Part shown: one piece after another, positions 45,848-58,429 of the stretch | Position numbering within the stretch: position 1 is the first letter of the stretch | Layout of the letters: each line of letters begins with the position of its first letter | Assembly (NCBI GenBank): GCA_951804985.1 | Contig: OX638135.1 | Coordinates: 71,763,695 to 71,827,694 of the forward strand | Direction: 5' to 3' | DNA length: 64,000 bases | From: Dryomyza anilis | Taxonomy: Eukaryota > Arthropoda > Insecta > Diptera > Dryomyzidae | Notes under the pieces: generated by a model | What the model was told of the DNA's origin: nothing | Database searches by the model: none | The model's input: only the letters and a program-made list of their open reading frames with translations | Translations under genes and position numbers: made by a program

Positions 45848-46703
45848 TGTAGTATATATTCATAGTAAGTATACTGTAACAGCAACAATGTTAACCAAAA
45901 CATTGTAGTCATGCTAAGCAGAGGTTGTTGCTCAGTACCAAAAGTGCTGACATAAACAATCTATGCTGCGAGCAGCGGACGTTGAACGTTGACATTGTTT
46001 ACAGTATGCATACACTAAGAAAAAAGTGACGTAATAAAATTAAATAATATTTATTTAAATTTGATTTAAATACTTTTGTAATAAAAAACGTAATACTCCA
46101 CACAAAAAAATATTACGCACGTATTTAAATTCAAAATAATTAAAAAAGTATATAATTTTATTAAAAATTTCGAAAAAAGTAAAATAAAATATTAATTTTA
46201 TCTGTTCATAATCTTCTTTATATGAAATAAATAGTTTTTAAAATACCAATTTACATATTTATGATGTTGTGATTAAATTTAAATAAAAGTGATAACAAGT
46301 ATTTACTTCAAAATTTATAGGATACGTAATAAATTTAAATAAAATGTATTTACTTCAAATTTTATTACGTACGTAATAAATTTGAATAAAAAGTATTTAC
46401 ATCAAGTTTAAATAATAAGTATTTAATTTAAATATAAAAGACTATGTCGAAAAGTATTTTAATTTATTATTTTTATTTAATTTTATTACTTTTTCCCTCA
46501 GTGTATGCATTTTTATTAGGTGCAATGCTATATGTAGGATAACTTTAAGAATGTATGATTAATAATAATGATATAAATACGGCGATATAAATACGAGTAA
46601 TGAACTGGTAGCGAAAGATCCAGATCGGCACAACTGGCTTTTATTACGGCTTGGTTAGCCTTTATAACAAATAAAACGAAACAATATAACATCTAACATT
46701 ACA
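45848..46703 (+). repeat. 3' LTR of gypsy element (split by MITE)
   Basis: Preceded by purine-rich AAAGGGTAAGGG. Starts TGTAGTATATATTC. Tandem TATA-like GATATAAATACG motifs at about 46570-46600 and AATAAA at 46670. Ends near TAACATTACA. Without the MITE and one TA it is about 365 bp. Confidence 0.6.
46013..46503. mobile_element. MITE with CACTAAGAAAAAAGTGACG ends
   Basis: 491 bp between TA duplications (46011-46012, 46504-46505). Left CACTAAGAAAAAAGTGACGT, right inverted CACTGAGGGAAAAAGTAAT. The interior is AT-rich with repeated TTTAAATAAAA motifs. Related sequence starts at 54845 and 57592. It sits within the gypsy LTR. Confidence 0.75.
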
Positions 46704-46833
46704 CATTTTTTCAAATATTTTACAGCAAAAACATTGCGAACTTAAATAAAACGAGTTGGGAATGTTAGGTCACATGGGTAAGTTCGGTCACATGCGACGA
46801 ACTATTATAGTCGGTCGGGCTCGACTATAGAAT
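46704..46833. repeat. mini-me/DINE-like tail fragment
   Basis: Contains TTAGGTCACATGGG and TATAGTCGGTCGGGCTCGACTATAG, like the ends of the mini-me copies. Confidence 0.45.
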
Positions 46834-47009
46834 ACCATACACTCTTGGTGGATATATTAGTGGTATAATTTGGTGGGATAATTTTTAATAATTTACGACT
46901 AAAATTTTCACTACAAAAAATAATGAAAAAAATCAAATGTGGGGGGATCTCGCCCATTTTTTGGAAAATATATTTTTAGACAAATTCTAACAACATGTTT
47001 TAAATTTTA

Positions 47010-47165
47010 TAAATATATATATAATACATATAATATATAATATATATATATATATAATAAATATATATATAATACATATAATATATAATATATATATATA
47101 TAATATATATATATATAATACATATAATATATATATAATACATATAATATATAATATATATAATA
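47010..47165. repeat. (TA)n-rich microsatellite
   Basis: Mixed TATATA/ACATATAATA repeats. The opposite arm has only a short ATATATAT at the equivalent place (63810-63825), so the tract expanded in this arm. Confidence 0.85.
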
Positions 47166-47556
47166 TTATTGGTTCCTAAAGAGTTCTATAAAAGTGACTT
47201 GTATGAGAGGTGGGCGTGTCCGTTGACCTACTTTCTCGACACACTGTTTAGGTAACACAAATTTCATTTTGATTTTTTTGCAAAAACTAATATTTGGACA
47301 CAGATTTTTTTGCCAATTATCCGTAGGTCAAGGTTCATAATTTATTTTGTGATAAAGTTTGCATCTGCAACATGTAGAAATCGTGCGATAACTTGCGATA
47401 TAATGTACCAAAAACGGACTTTTTTTGCAACTTTGGTTCGAATTTTTGGAAACTCTCGACGTGGCGGGCAAATTCTGAGTACGCAGCATAAATCAGGAGA
47501 CCGAAATCTATCAGAAATGATAAGTTTCAGTTCGGTAAAAAATCCTTGTACAGTGT

Positions 47557-47985
47557 AATTGTGTCATTCTACGTCAGAAATATCAATCTTGGCACGATAC
47601 CAGATATAGTGTGGCAGAGAACCAAAGAAATTGTTTTTGATTTTTAAAAGCATGGGGCGTAAACGTAAGAGTGCTTTTAAAAATATATTTAAATTTTTCT
47701 TGTTATTTTTTCAATTTAATTTTTATATGAATTCGTGACCAAAATGCTTATATAAACTTATATAGCTTCATTAAAATATGTTAATTGTTTACAGAGATAT
47801 AAATAATTTTATAATATAGTACTTTGATGCTTCAATGCTCACAACTTTGTTGGAGCTGAGCAATCAATAAAAGCTAAGTACACAGTTATTTTTGTATTTC
47901 TCGGTCACTTTCTATACACAAATTTTCATAAAAATCGGAAGACATCGTGCCAAGATTTATATTTTTGACGTGGAATGACCCAATT
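47557..47985. mobile_element. MITE with AATTGGGTCATTCCACGTCA-type ends
   Basis: 429 bp palindromic-ended element: left AATTGTGTCATTCTACGTCA, right inverted AATTGGGTCATTCCACGTCA, then AATATCAATCTTGGCACGAT at both ends. The opposite arm has the same element at 62485-63156 with a further MITE inside. Confidence 0.7.
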
Positions 47986-48821
47986 CTATAAATTTTTAAT
48001 AGGTAATTGTATTTACTGTATAAATATGTTATAACTGTATAAACGTTTATTTTTAAATAAAAATGTATACGATTTCAATACAATAAAAGGTTTGGAAATC
48101 GACATGTGTTGTTACTGCCATATAATTTTATTTACATAAGTAATGTAAGAAAATGTGCCAATTCCACCAAGAAGTGGAATTTAAAAAGAAATGTTATAAA
48201 AATTCTGTAAATGAGGATCTTTATTATTTTTCGATACATGTACATTACACTGATTCAAATTTGTATGAAAAATCAAGAACTATTTTTTCTTTCGCTCCGC
48301 GTTCACTTTTTGAAACTAGGCCTCTAAAACTGAGAAAAAGCTTATAAAACCCAAAAAAAGTGATCCTGTGATGTTGCGCAAAGTGCTTAAAGGACTTTTA
48401 TGAACTTTTAACGACGATTTTCAATAAAATTATTATTACTCCAAGTATAAAAAAACTTCACAAGAGTTTATTTTTTTATTGAATTTGAAATCTTTTTTTT
48501 TCATGGCTTGCCAAACACGTATAATGTAGCCTTTTTTTTAGTATAGTAATTTTAACTGTCGAAATTTTTCTTATATTATTCTAATGAGTTTGGAATAATA
48601 TTTTTGTATTATTACACATACAAATATCTTTAAAATGATATATTACACTTATCTTTTCGGATATTGTATTATTAGTAGATAGTAAAATTATGCTTGCCTA
48701 AAACACTCTCAACCCAAAAGTCGATGCCCATCCCAAATTAAAAAAAAAAATGTCACGAACGTCAGGAGTTTTTTTAAGATCAAAAATGAATAAAAAATCG
48801 TTGGCATTTTTTTTTAAATAT

Positions 48822-49210
48822 TACGGTTTAATTACTTTTTGGGGTTTTTTGAAATTTTTATAATAAGTGTAATTATGTACATTTGATGTTTAATCTATTA
48901 AGTTTTTCCACTAAAAGAACTTATAAAAGTTTCACATAATTTGTCCACCATTATGGTTCATAGTTAATTAATGGTGCGAAAAATTTGTTTTTTGCAGAAA
49001 TAGTCCTCTTATGAGCAATATATTACGGTTTAATTACTTTTTCCGGTTTTTTGAAATTTTTATAATAAGTGTAATTATGTTCATTTGGTGCTTAAACTAT
49101 TAAGTTTTTCCACTAAAAGAACTTATAAAATTTTCACATAATTTGTCCACCATTATGGTTCATAGTTGCTTAATGGTAACAAGTGCGAAAAATTTGTTTT
49201 TTCAGAAAAA
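48822..49210. repeat. Tandem duplication of ~200 bp
   Basis: ATTACGGTTTAATTACTTTT starts near 48822 and again near 49022, followed by the same ~150 bp (through CCACCATTATGGTTCATAGT). The right arm has a single, partial equivalent (61610-61720), so this is specific to the left arm. Confidence 0.7.
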
Positions 49211-49697
49211 GTCCTCTTATGAACTATATATCCTTTAGTGGTCCTTACATGGATCAACGTGTCTAATAATATTTTCCAAACAAAAAAATAATCAATAAGC
49301 TAACATAATTAGTTGAAGTGATATAACACTTCAAAGTCAAATTTTCAGGAAAATTGAGTATAACATATTTTAAAATCTTAGTAAACCATAAATAATGAAG
49401 TTTAAATTTATAATTTTTTATTGAAGCACATTTTCTAATAGTAAATTTTATTATCTACATGCTTGAATAAAAATTTAACTCCTCTAGTGGATATTTTCAA
49501 AGATATTGTATCCAGAAAATCACCCTTTTTATAATTTTATTTTTGATTTCAACCAATATTTTACTATTTACTAAAAAAACGCTTTCTATAAAGATAAGTA
49601 TGACACATCATTTTGAAGGTTATTTTATGTGCAATAATACAAAAAAGTTATTTCAAACTCTTTAGAATAAAATAAGAAAAATTTCGTTGAAATTACT

Positions 49698-50411
49698 TAC
49701 TTACTTAAATGGCCCTTACAACCGTGGGTCGGTTTTGGCCGCTGAGATGAAGCCGCGCCAGTCGGATCTGCTTTGCGCGCGTTGACGCCAGTTAGAAATA
49801 CCAAGCGTTGCCAGGTTGTCCTCAACTTGGTCTTTCCAACGCAGATTTGGACGCCCTCTTCTACGCTGTCCACCTTCGAGTTTCGATTCAAGCACCTTCT
49901 TGGCTGGAGTGTTTTCATCCATTCGTTCGACATGACCTAGCCAGCGAAGCCGCTGGATCTTGATGCGCTTGACTATGTCAATGTCGTCGAATAACTCATA
50001 CAGCTCGTGGTTCATCCTGATTCGATACTCGTTAGCAAAGCAGATAGGGCCAAAGGTTTACGGAGAATCTTTCTCTCGAACGCTCCCAGTACTCTCTCAT
50101 CGGTGGTGGCCAGCGTCCATGATTCTGCACCATAAAGTAGGACGGGCATGATGAGTGACTTGTTGAGCGTTATTTTTGTCCGGCGAGAGAGGGCTCTGCT
50201 TCTCAATTGCATATTGAGCCCAAAGTAGCACCTGTTGGCAAGAGTTGCTCTCCGTTTGATCTCCAGGCTGACGTCGTTGTTGCTGTTTACGCTGGATCCC
50301 AGATAGACGAAGTCCTTCACAATGTCGAACTTGTGGGTGTCAAAATCAGCTTTTTGTCCAAGACGCACGGACTCTTTTTTGCTTGTTGACACAAGGAACT
50401 TCGTCTTGTCC
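49698..50411 (-). mobile_element. 5'-truncated LINE copy (minus)
   Basis: 714 bp of the 11181-14560 LINE family. 50411-50015 encodes the RT end and post-RT region (STSKKESVRLGQ, FVYLGSSVNSNNDVSLEIKR, LLYGAESWTLATTDERVLGA). 50015-49716 encodes the C-terminus (GRPNLRWKDQVEDNLATLG). One frameshift near 50015-50040. Target duplication TCGTTGAAATTACT at 49684-49697 and 50412-50425. The opposite arm keeps the empty site near 61115-61130. Confidence 0.9.
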
Positions 50412-50789
50412 TCGTTGAAATTACTGTAGTTAAAAAAAATCTACATTTTACGTGTTTGGCAAGGCATGAAATTGTAACGGTTAACTAAAAAATTATAGTT
50501 TTAAAAACCATAAGGTCAGTAAGAGATTTTAAATTAAATAAAAAAAGAAATGTAATGATATCTTTTTATACTTGGAGTAATAATAATTTTATTGAAAATA
50601 GCCGTCAAAAGTTCAAACATTTCCTTTAGGCACTTTGCGCAACATCACAGAATCACTTTTTTTTTGTATTAAAAACTTTTCACAGTTTTAGAGGGCCTAG
50701 TTTCAAAAAGTGGACACGAAGCGAAACATTTTAAGATTTTTGGTTTTTGAATCAGTCTAATATACATACATTTTCGATAACACTCAGAA

Positions 50790-50855
50790 AGAAGCATCTC
50801 CGGTATGGAAAAAGTATATATATTCTTAATCAGCATGACCTCCAGAGTTGATTTA

Positions 50856-50893
<38 letters not shown>

Positions 50894-51476
50894 CCGTCTG
50901 TCTGTTCCTCTGCCTGTCTGTTGAAATCACGATTACAGAAAAATTAGAAGAGCTAGATCAATGAAACTTCTAATTTAGATTCTATATCTACGCTGTATCA
51001 ACAAATAATTGACCTGATCGCACCTTTGTGACCTGCGAACCGATCACTTGTGTTCAAATACCTCATAAAACTTACATCTACGGATGAATTTTACTTTATT
51101 CGAGCTTCAGTGATTTTTTTTTCCAAATATATATTGCCTTAATGCTCAAATATGTGAAAATTATGTTTTTCTTGGAAGCTGACGTGTGGTTATCGAAAAA
51201 AAAAATCGAAAATTGGTATACCTACCCATTTGTAGATATCAATGTAGGTATCAAATAAAAGGAAATCCTTCAGCGATTTGAAGTTTGTAGATATTTTCAG
51301 GATTTGTAAACCCTGGTAACCTATGTACCTTTTTAAGTGGTCACCGTACACATATATGTAGGGTATTTATAGTCGGCATAGACCGACTATAACTTACATA
51401 ATTCTTACTAACTTAATCACACCAACTATCACAATATCCCTCCATCAAAATTTCCCATGTGATATATGGGAATAAT
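50790..51476 (+). mobile_element. mini-me/DINE-like element with (GTCY)n
   Basis: Core GGTATGGAAAAAGTATATAT plus TTCTTAATCAGCATGACC, a GTCT/GTCC tract at about 50857-50905, and the terminal TATAGTCGGC...GACCGACTATAA near 51370-51395. The TA-rich target used by the 59044-60730 element in the other arm is intact here. Confidence 0.75.
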
Positions 51477-51811
51477 AAATAACAGTTTGGCGCTACAGTC
51501 CTGTATAGAACTTCGGCCGAGCTCTCTTACCATTTGAACTGTGCGTGTTATATTTGTACTCAAATTGGTGGGATCTAAAGTTTATTGCCGAATCCGAACG
51601 GCGGGTGAGAGCTTTTCATAGGCAATGTTTTACTCTTGTAGGTTTGCCATTTACTGCCGAGAGGTAGTGTCGCATAGAAAAATGTTTTCTATGAAAAAGA
51701 TGTTGGCAGTCGCTGGGGATCGAACCGCGGACCTTTCGGCTCGTAGTCGAACGCACCAGCGACTTTTTCGCTCGTAGTCCAACGCACTAACCAGACGAGC
51801 TACCGACGCTA
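51477..51811 (-). mobile_element. tRNA-derived SINE variant with duplicated head segment
   Basis: Same body as the main family. The tRNA-like head has an extra ~27 bp (two GCTCGTAGTC(G/C)AACGCAC copies at 51740-51790). The same variant is in the right arm (55324-55668 and 58080-58426), so it predates the inverted duplication. Confidence 0.82.
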
Positions 51812-52115
51812 TAACCTTCCCTATTATTTCATATTGTCTTATTATACTACACAACAGCCATTCTGCATTACACAACAGACATTCTGAACCGAACTTTAAA
51901 AAAGAGGGTACATATATTTGTAAATATCTCACGTTACAAATAACTCACAGGACATTTTAAATTCATTTACTAGTTTTAGAGAACTTGGTTGAAGAACTTG
52001 AAAAAAGTTTTCTTTCGCCAAAAATTTTTAATTCAAAAATTCATTTCAAAAATTGGGAAAAATTCGAAATAAGTCTACACTCTTGCGAAGAAATTGAGCT
52101 ATCAATGACAAAAAT

Positions 52116-54494
52116 GTATGGGTAAACATTTGCGGATAAAATAAATTATGTGAAAGCATTATAATTGATTGCTATACACGGATAGAAAAGATTTGTTTGA
52201 ATATGTTTGAATGTAATAAAAAAGTAATACGAAATTACCATACATGTATTAGGAATGAAGTGTAATTAAATTATAATCGAAATTAAATTTATTTTTGTTC
52301 ACGTGTAAACATTTTTATATTGTCCAGCAGAATCTGTCAAATTTACCATAAATATGTTACAATACCAACATAAAATTTTAATTGCATTTGAATAAACTAT
52401 TTCTTGGCAATTTACTTGGTAAAAACTATGTTTCGAAACACAGAAAATGCTAATCAAATCTAAATACAACGTATGTTTGTAACGCTCGTCTTAATTCGAT
52501 AATTTATCGACTGACGAAGTTGGCAACGTTGTGCAGCATTTTCTACCTACGCCATCTTTTGCCATCGTTTGAACATATGTTTAAAAACAAACAAAAAAGA
52601 AATTGAATTTAAATAAGTGTATTCTTACAACATTCTTCTTGTATACGAAGTTGGCACTCGTTGAGCACTCGGTGATCGGCATTTTCTACGTACGTGTCTT
52701 TTGTTGTTCGTTGAGAAAACGTGTTCGGGTTGGTAATAATTTTGTTATTTGTAAATTAAATAAATATATAAATTGTGTTACAAAAAGTACAAATAGTAAC
52801 AGAGTATTATAACTTGCAGTACATTATTTCTGAAACTAATGTGAAAAACCACAAATAATAAGCTGTGTTTCGATTTTCAAACAGAATTTGGCATGTTTTT
52901 TACAAAAGCCTCCGTGAATTCCTTGCCTACGCTATGTGCTGTACTGAGATCAACTATAACTGTACCAAATATAAAGCGAGCCTGGATCGTCTGGTTTAGC
53001 GTCTGCTGGTGCAATTGCGCATTCATTGATGCAGTCACTTGTACTTGCAGTTTTAAACGAATTATTTATTTATGCATTTAAAAATTTGTATATTAATTCA
53101 ATTATTATAAATTCCCACTGTGCATGTTTAAAGATTTAAAAAAAAAAATAATAAAAAAAAACATTTTATTTTTAATTTATTTTCAGGATTTCTTTCCAAA
53201 AATATTTAAATATGTTTCTATGCAAACATACTACTTTTTGAACTGAAACAACTGATATGTTTCACTGGAAACATATTAATATTCAGGACGCTCAAAATCA
53301 TGTTTTATTTTGAACATATTTATGTTCCGGTTCAAATGTTTATTTTTTTTGGATGTAGTAATTATTATGTTTCCATTAGTACATACTCCATTTTAAGGGG
53401 CAACATTAAAATGTTTCCGGGATATTATAATGTAAGTCAGAGCTCATTACAGCACTGTTCAAGTCTCAATACAACCCTGTTTGCAAATGATTTATCAGTT
53501 AATTATATATTATGTTTACATAAAATCTCAAACATACATGTTAATGCCTGCAAAATTATGTTTGGGAGAGCCCTTTTTTTTGCAGCGTGTATAAATAGGC
53601 ATAAAAAAATGTGGCCAATCACGCCAATTTTTTAAGAAGGTATTGGTATATGTAGATTGTAGCTAATTTTAAATTTTATAACTTTATCTTGAGTACTTTA
53701 CCAGATATGGGATCCTAAAAAGTAAACCCATATCGTATATGTGATGTAGTTGAGTACGTTGACTAATTTGACTCATTTTCGAACTTCAAATTACTTTTCT
53801 ACTAAAATATTTTTGTACTCAAAGTGGTGGGACGTACAGTTTATTGCCGAATCCGAACGGCGGGTGAGAGCTTTTCATAAGCAATGTTTTACTCTCGTAG
53901 GTTTGCCATTGACTGCCATTTCTATAAAAAGATGTTGTTAGCCCCAGTCCAGGCTTGAACCGGGGTCCTTTCGGCTCGCAGTCCAACGCACTAACCACTG
54001 AGCTACCGCGGCTCACGTCTTCTAAGATGCGCTAAAATATCCTCATATACATAGTATAACCTGTAACCCCCATCGGTGTAGGGTATAAAAACACAAAATG
54101 GAATTTTTTATGCTTTATCTTATGCTTTGTTTTAACTTTTCTGACCTCAAAATGTATTCATAGATTTATTATATTTTTTCGTAATTTTCTTTTAAAAGGT
54201 AAAAGCTAATTTGAAATATCACAGACTGTGAATTGACTTGCTTTTTAGATTTTTCCTAATTTTTTAAATGCATCTTTGATATACATTTTTCAAAAATCAT
54301 TCATTTAGTTGTGTAGTTTTGTAATTATCAAGAGTTTTAAGCACCATCAGTTGTAGATGTTTGGACTTGTTGGACACTATTTAATTAATCTCCTGTACAT
54401 TTCAGTGTATTCTTACTCTTTGTTGTACAATATGAACAAAATTATCGCATCCCCACATTTGCATATATTGCTTTATGTAACTCAATATTCGCCA
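52116..54494. other. Centre of the giant inverted repeat
   Basis: No convincing gene. It is AT-rich sequence with fragments related to 18720-18830 (AACATATTAATATTC, ATGTTTGGGAGAG near 53190-53580) and a 3'-truncated SINE. A possible MITE runs from TACACGGATAGAAAAG (52176) to an inverted TACACGCTGCAAAAAA (53591), but the ends match too weakly to call. Confidence 0.4.
53815..54013 (-). mobile_element. SINE, 3'-truncated (minus)
   Basis: The body from TACTCAAAGTGGTGG and the tRNA-like head up to CTACCGCGGCT. The tail is missing and the middle has a deletion (TTGACTGCCATTTCTATAAA). Confidence 0.82.
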
Positions 54495-55323
54495 ATCATC
54501 CAGTATATATGCATTTATACAGTACGTATAGATTTTCGTATAAATTAATTTGCAGATGAAAGCAAGATTCGTTAATATTGAGTATGCGTGTTCATTACAC
54601 TAACAACAAATATTAGATACAATTCCCGCAGGTCGCTTCCTAATCCGTTGGGTTTTCTGCTATTTATCAACCAAATGAATCAAACAAAAAATGATTGGAA
54701 TAAAAATAAGAAATTTCACTTTTCTTTTATGCAAAAGAAACAATTTTCCGTGTTTTTATTATTAGTGGCACAATAGCTACAATTCTAATCAATATTTTAT
54801 ACACAGCAGAAATGTATGATTTGTGTTTTACAAATATGTAGACTATGAAAAAAGTGACGTTAAAAATAAATAAAATTTATTTTAATTTAATTTAAATACT
54901 TTTGTAATAAATAACATGCATAATATTTCATACAAAAAATATTATGCGCGTATTTAATTTGAAAGTAAATAAAGCTCAAGCTTTCAAAGCTCAATTTCTT
55001 CGAAAGAGTGTAGACTTATTTTGAAAAATTACAAACTGTGTGATACACTCAATTTTTTTTAATTTTTTAAATGAATTTTTGAATTAAAAAATGTTGGTGT
55101 GGTTCTTCAACCAAGTTCTCTAAATCTAGTAAATGAATTAAAAAATGTTGTGAGAAATGTTTAATGGATGTTTAAATACATTTCATTTGATGTAACTATT
55201 GATCCTGTTAGTTATTTGTAACGTGAGATATTTACAAATATATGTACCCTCTTTTTTAAAGTTCGGTTCAGAATGGCTGTTGTGTAGTATAATAAAAAAA
55301 ATATAAAATAATAGAGAAGGTTA

Positions 55324-55668
55324 TAGCGTCGGTAGCTCGTCTGGTTAGTGCGTTGGACTACGAGTCGCTGGTGCGTTCGACTACGAGCCGAAAGGTCCGC
55401 GGTTCGATCCCCAGCGACTGCCAACATCTTTTTCATAGAAAACATTTTTCTATGCGACGCTACCTCTCGGCAGTAAATGGCAAACCTACAAGAGTTAAAC
55501 ATTGCCTATGAAAAGCTCTCACCCGCCGTTCGGATTCGGCAATAAACTGTAGATCCCACCAATTTGAGTACAAATATAACACGCACAGTTCAAATGGTAA
55601 GAGAGCTCGGCCGAAGTTCTATACAGGACTGTAGCGCCAAACTATTATTTATTATTATTATTATATCA
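55324..55668 (+). mobile_element. tRNA-derived SINE variant (unit 1)
   Basis: GTCGGTAGCTCGTCTGG head with the duplicated CGAGTCGCTGGTGCGTTCGA segment, body, and (TTA)n tail. Inverted counterpart of 51477-51811. Confidence 0.85.
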
Positions 55669-55669
55669 C

Positions 55670-56287
55670 ATGGGACATTTTGATGGATGGATATTGTAAT
55701 AGTTGGTGTGATTAAGTTAGTAAGAATTATGTAAGTTATAGTCGGTCTAAGCCGACTATAAATACCCTACACATATGTGATAATGTGTGCGGTGACCACT
55801 TAAAAAGGTACATAGGTCACCAGGGTTTACAAATCCTGAAAATATCTACAAATTTCAAATCGCTGAAGGATTTCCTTTTATTTGATACCTACATTGATAT
55901 CTACAAATGGGTAGGTATCCCAAATTTCGACATTTTTCTTCGATAACCACACGTCAGTTCCCAAGAAAAACATAATTTTCACATATGTGAGCATTAAGGC
56001 AATATATATTTGGCAAAAAAAAATTCACTGAAGCTCGAATAAAGTAAAATTCATCCGTAGATGTAAATTTTATGAGGTATTTGAACACAAGTGTTCGATT
56101 CGTAGGTCACAAAGGTCCGATCAGGCCAATTTTATTGTTGGTACAGCGTATATATAGAATCTAAATTAGAAGTTTCATTGATCTAGCTCTTCTAGTTTTT
56201 CTGTAATCGTGATTTCAACAGACAGACAGAGGAACAGACAGACGGACAGACAGTTAAATCGACTCCGGAGGTCATGCTGATTAAGAA
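55670..56287 (-). mobile_element. mini-me/DINE-like element (unit 1)
   Basis: Inverse of 50790-51476, with the CAGACAGA tract at about 56218-56252. Interrupted in its core by the TIR element starting near 56288. Confidence 0.7.
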
Positions 56288-57236
56288 TATATCGTCACTG
56301 TCATGCCAAAGGGGCGAATGTGCATTTTTAAAAATGCACATTTAAAGTTTGAAGTACTTTAAAAATTAGCAACATTTTTGTTTCAATTTTTTCTGTTATT
56401 TTGGTTTATTCATGAATTATTATAACGTATATAAAATATCTTTGGATTTGGACAACTTACTGAATTATGAATACGGATTTTCTGAGGCTATATCCTGACC
56501 AAAAAGCAAATATGTTTGTTTTTATGTTATAACTTTTTATTAGCGCAAGATAAAATAGTAATGTAAATACATTAATTGTTTGCTTTTAAAGCACCTATCT
56601 TCGCATCATTATAAATATTTTGCCAAACATTAATTTGCAATTTGTTATTTGCAGAAAAAATGTTTGGCAAAAAAGGTGCTTTAAAAACAGACAATTAATA
56701 CGTTTAAACTACTATTTTATCTTACACCAATAAAAAGTTATAGCAAAAGAGCGGAGAAATTGGAAAAATTTAAAATCTTGTCATGCCAAAAGGGCAAATC
56801 TTTTCGTTTTTTCGCCATAACTTTTATTGATTCGAGATAAAATAGTGGTGTAAAGGCATTTATTTTGTTTTTGAAGCAGTTATCGATCTGCATCATTATT
56901 TAAAAATATTTTCTAGCAAATAACAAAAATTCGAAAAATTGAAAATCTTGTCATGCCAAAAGGGCGAATCTTTTCTTTTTCGCCATAACTTTTTATTGAT
57001 ATGAGAAAAAATGGAAGTGTAAAGGCATTTATTGTTTGTTTTTAAAGCAGTTATCGATCTGCATCATTAATTAAAAATATTTTCTTGCAAATAACAAAAA
57101 ATCGAAAAATTGAAAATCTTGTCATGCCAAAAGGTCGAATCTTTTTTTTTCGCCATAACTTTTTATTGATACGAGATAAAATGGAAGTGTAAAGGCATTT
57201 ATTGTTTGTTTTTAAAGCACCTATCGATCTGCATCA
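56288..57236. mobile_element. Satellite-bearing TIR element, truncated at duplication junction
   Basis: Starts TATCGTCACTGTCATGCCAA and GGGGCGAATGTGCA. Three ~170 bp tandem units with CTTGTCATGCCAAAAGGGC start near 56777, 56947 and 57117. The element is cut at 57236 by the start of tandem unit 2. Confidence 0.75.
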
Positions 57237-57591
57237 TCCAGTATATATGCATTTATACAGTACGTATAGATTTTCGTATAAATTAATTTGCAGATGAAAG
57301 CAAGATTCGTTAATACTGAGTATGCGTGTTCATTACACTAACAACAAATATTAGATACAATTCCCGCAGGTCGCTTCCTAATCCGTTGGGTTTTCTGCTA
57401 TTTATCAACCAAATGAATCAAACAAAAAATGATTGGAATAAAAATAAGAAATTTCACTTTTCTTTTATGCAAAAGAAACAATTTTCCGTGTTTTTATTAT
57501 TAGTGGCACAATAGCTACATTTCTAATCAATATTTTATACACAGCAAAAATGTATGATTTGTGTTTTACAAATATGTAGACTATGAAAAAA

Positions 57592-57735
57592 GTGACGTTA
57601 AAAATAAATAAAATTTATTTTAATTTGATTTAAATACTTTTGTAATAAATAACATGCATAATATTTCATACAAAAAATATTATGCGCGTATTTAATTTGA
57701 AAGTAAATAAAGCTCAAGCTTTCAAAGCTCAATTT
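57592..57735. repeat. Fragment related to the CACTAAG-type MITE
   Basis: AAAAAAGTGACGTTAAAAATAA and the following AT-rich bases resemble the left part of 46013-46503. The same fragment is at 54845-54985 in unit 1. No right end present. Confidence 0.5.
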
Positions 57736-58079
57736 CTTCGAAAGAGTGTAGACTTATTTTGAAAAATTACAAACTGTGTGATACACTCAATTTTTTTTCC
57801 AATTTTTTAAATGAATTTTTGAATTAAAAAATGTTGGCGAAAAAAAACATTTTTGTGGTTCTTCAACCAAGTTCTCTAAATCTAGTAAATGAATTAAAAA
57901 ATGTTGTGAGAAATGTTTAATGGATGTTTAAATACATTTCATTTGATGTAACTATTGATCCTGTGAGTTATTTGTAACGTGAGATATTTACAAATATATG
58001 TACCCTCTTTTTTAAAGTTCGGTTCAGAATGGCTGTTGTGTAGTATAATAAAAAAAATATAAAATAATAGAGAAGGTTA

Positions 58080-58426
58080 TAGCGTCGGTAGCTCGTCTGT
58101 TTAGTGCGTTGGACTACGAGTCGCTGGTGCGTTCGACTACGAGCCGAAAGGTCCGCGGTTCGATCCCCAGCGACTGCCAACATCTTTTTCATAGAAAACC
58201 TTTTTCTATGCGACGCTACCTCTCGGCAGTAAATGGCAAACCTACAAGAGTTAAACATTGCATATGAAAAGCTCTCACCCGCCGTTCGGATTCGGCAATA
58301 AACTGTAGATCCCACCAATTTGAGTACAAATATAACACGCACAGTTCAAATGGTAAGAGAGCTCGGCCGAAGTTCTATACAGGTCTGTAGCGCCAAACTA
58401 TTATTTATTATTATTATTATATCACA
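58080..58426 (+). mobile_element. tRNA-derived SINE variant (unit 2)
   Basis: Copy of 55324-55668 in the second tandem unit, with a few substitutions (GTCTGTTTAGTG, AAACCTTTTTC). Confidence 0.85.
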
Positions 58427-58429
58427 TGG

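Larger units (their letters stand above)
41330..46703 (+). mobile_element. mdg1/412-type gypsy element, decayed
   Basis: Protease end (DGILGRDFLTKYNC, 41350), RT, RNase H and integrase remnants to 44424. A polypurine tract is at 45837-45847, and the 3' LTR starts TGTAGTATATATTC at 45848 and ends near TTACA 46703. The LTR start resembles that of 412. Two MITEs and a LINE tail are nested within. The 5' part is missing. Confidence 0.75.
46834..52115 (+). repeat. Left arm of giant inverted repeat
   Basis: 46834-52115 recurs in inverted order on the right side of the window. CCATACACTCTTGG at 46834 matches the last bases of the window inverted. GAAATTGAGC near 52100 matches 57735 (second right-arm copy) and 54997 (tandem copy). 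The outermost ~190 bp differ at only a few positions. Features private to this arm are a long TA tract (47010-47165), a tandem duplication (48822-49210) and a LINE tail (49698-50411). Confidence 0.8.
54497..57236. repeat. 2.74 kb tandem duplication, unit 1
   Basis: Begins ATCCAGTATATATGCATTTA and ends at GATCTGCATC, where unit 2 begins with the same sequence. It contains sequence like the CACTAAG-type MITE, right-arm flank, a SINE, a mini-me copy and the start of a satellite-bearing TIR element. Units 1 and 2 are almost identical, so the event is recent. Confidence 0.88.

Noticed and set aside
52176..53608. MITE spanning the centre of the giant inverted repeat
   Set aside because: Only the first five bases of the proposed ends match and the interior shows no inverted symmetry.
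54588..54776. 62-aa ORF repeated identically at 57326-57514 as a conserved gene
   Set aside because: The identity is explained by the recent tandem duplication; the start is GTG and there is no independent conservation.
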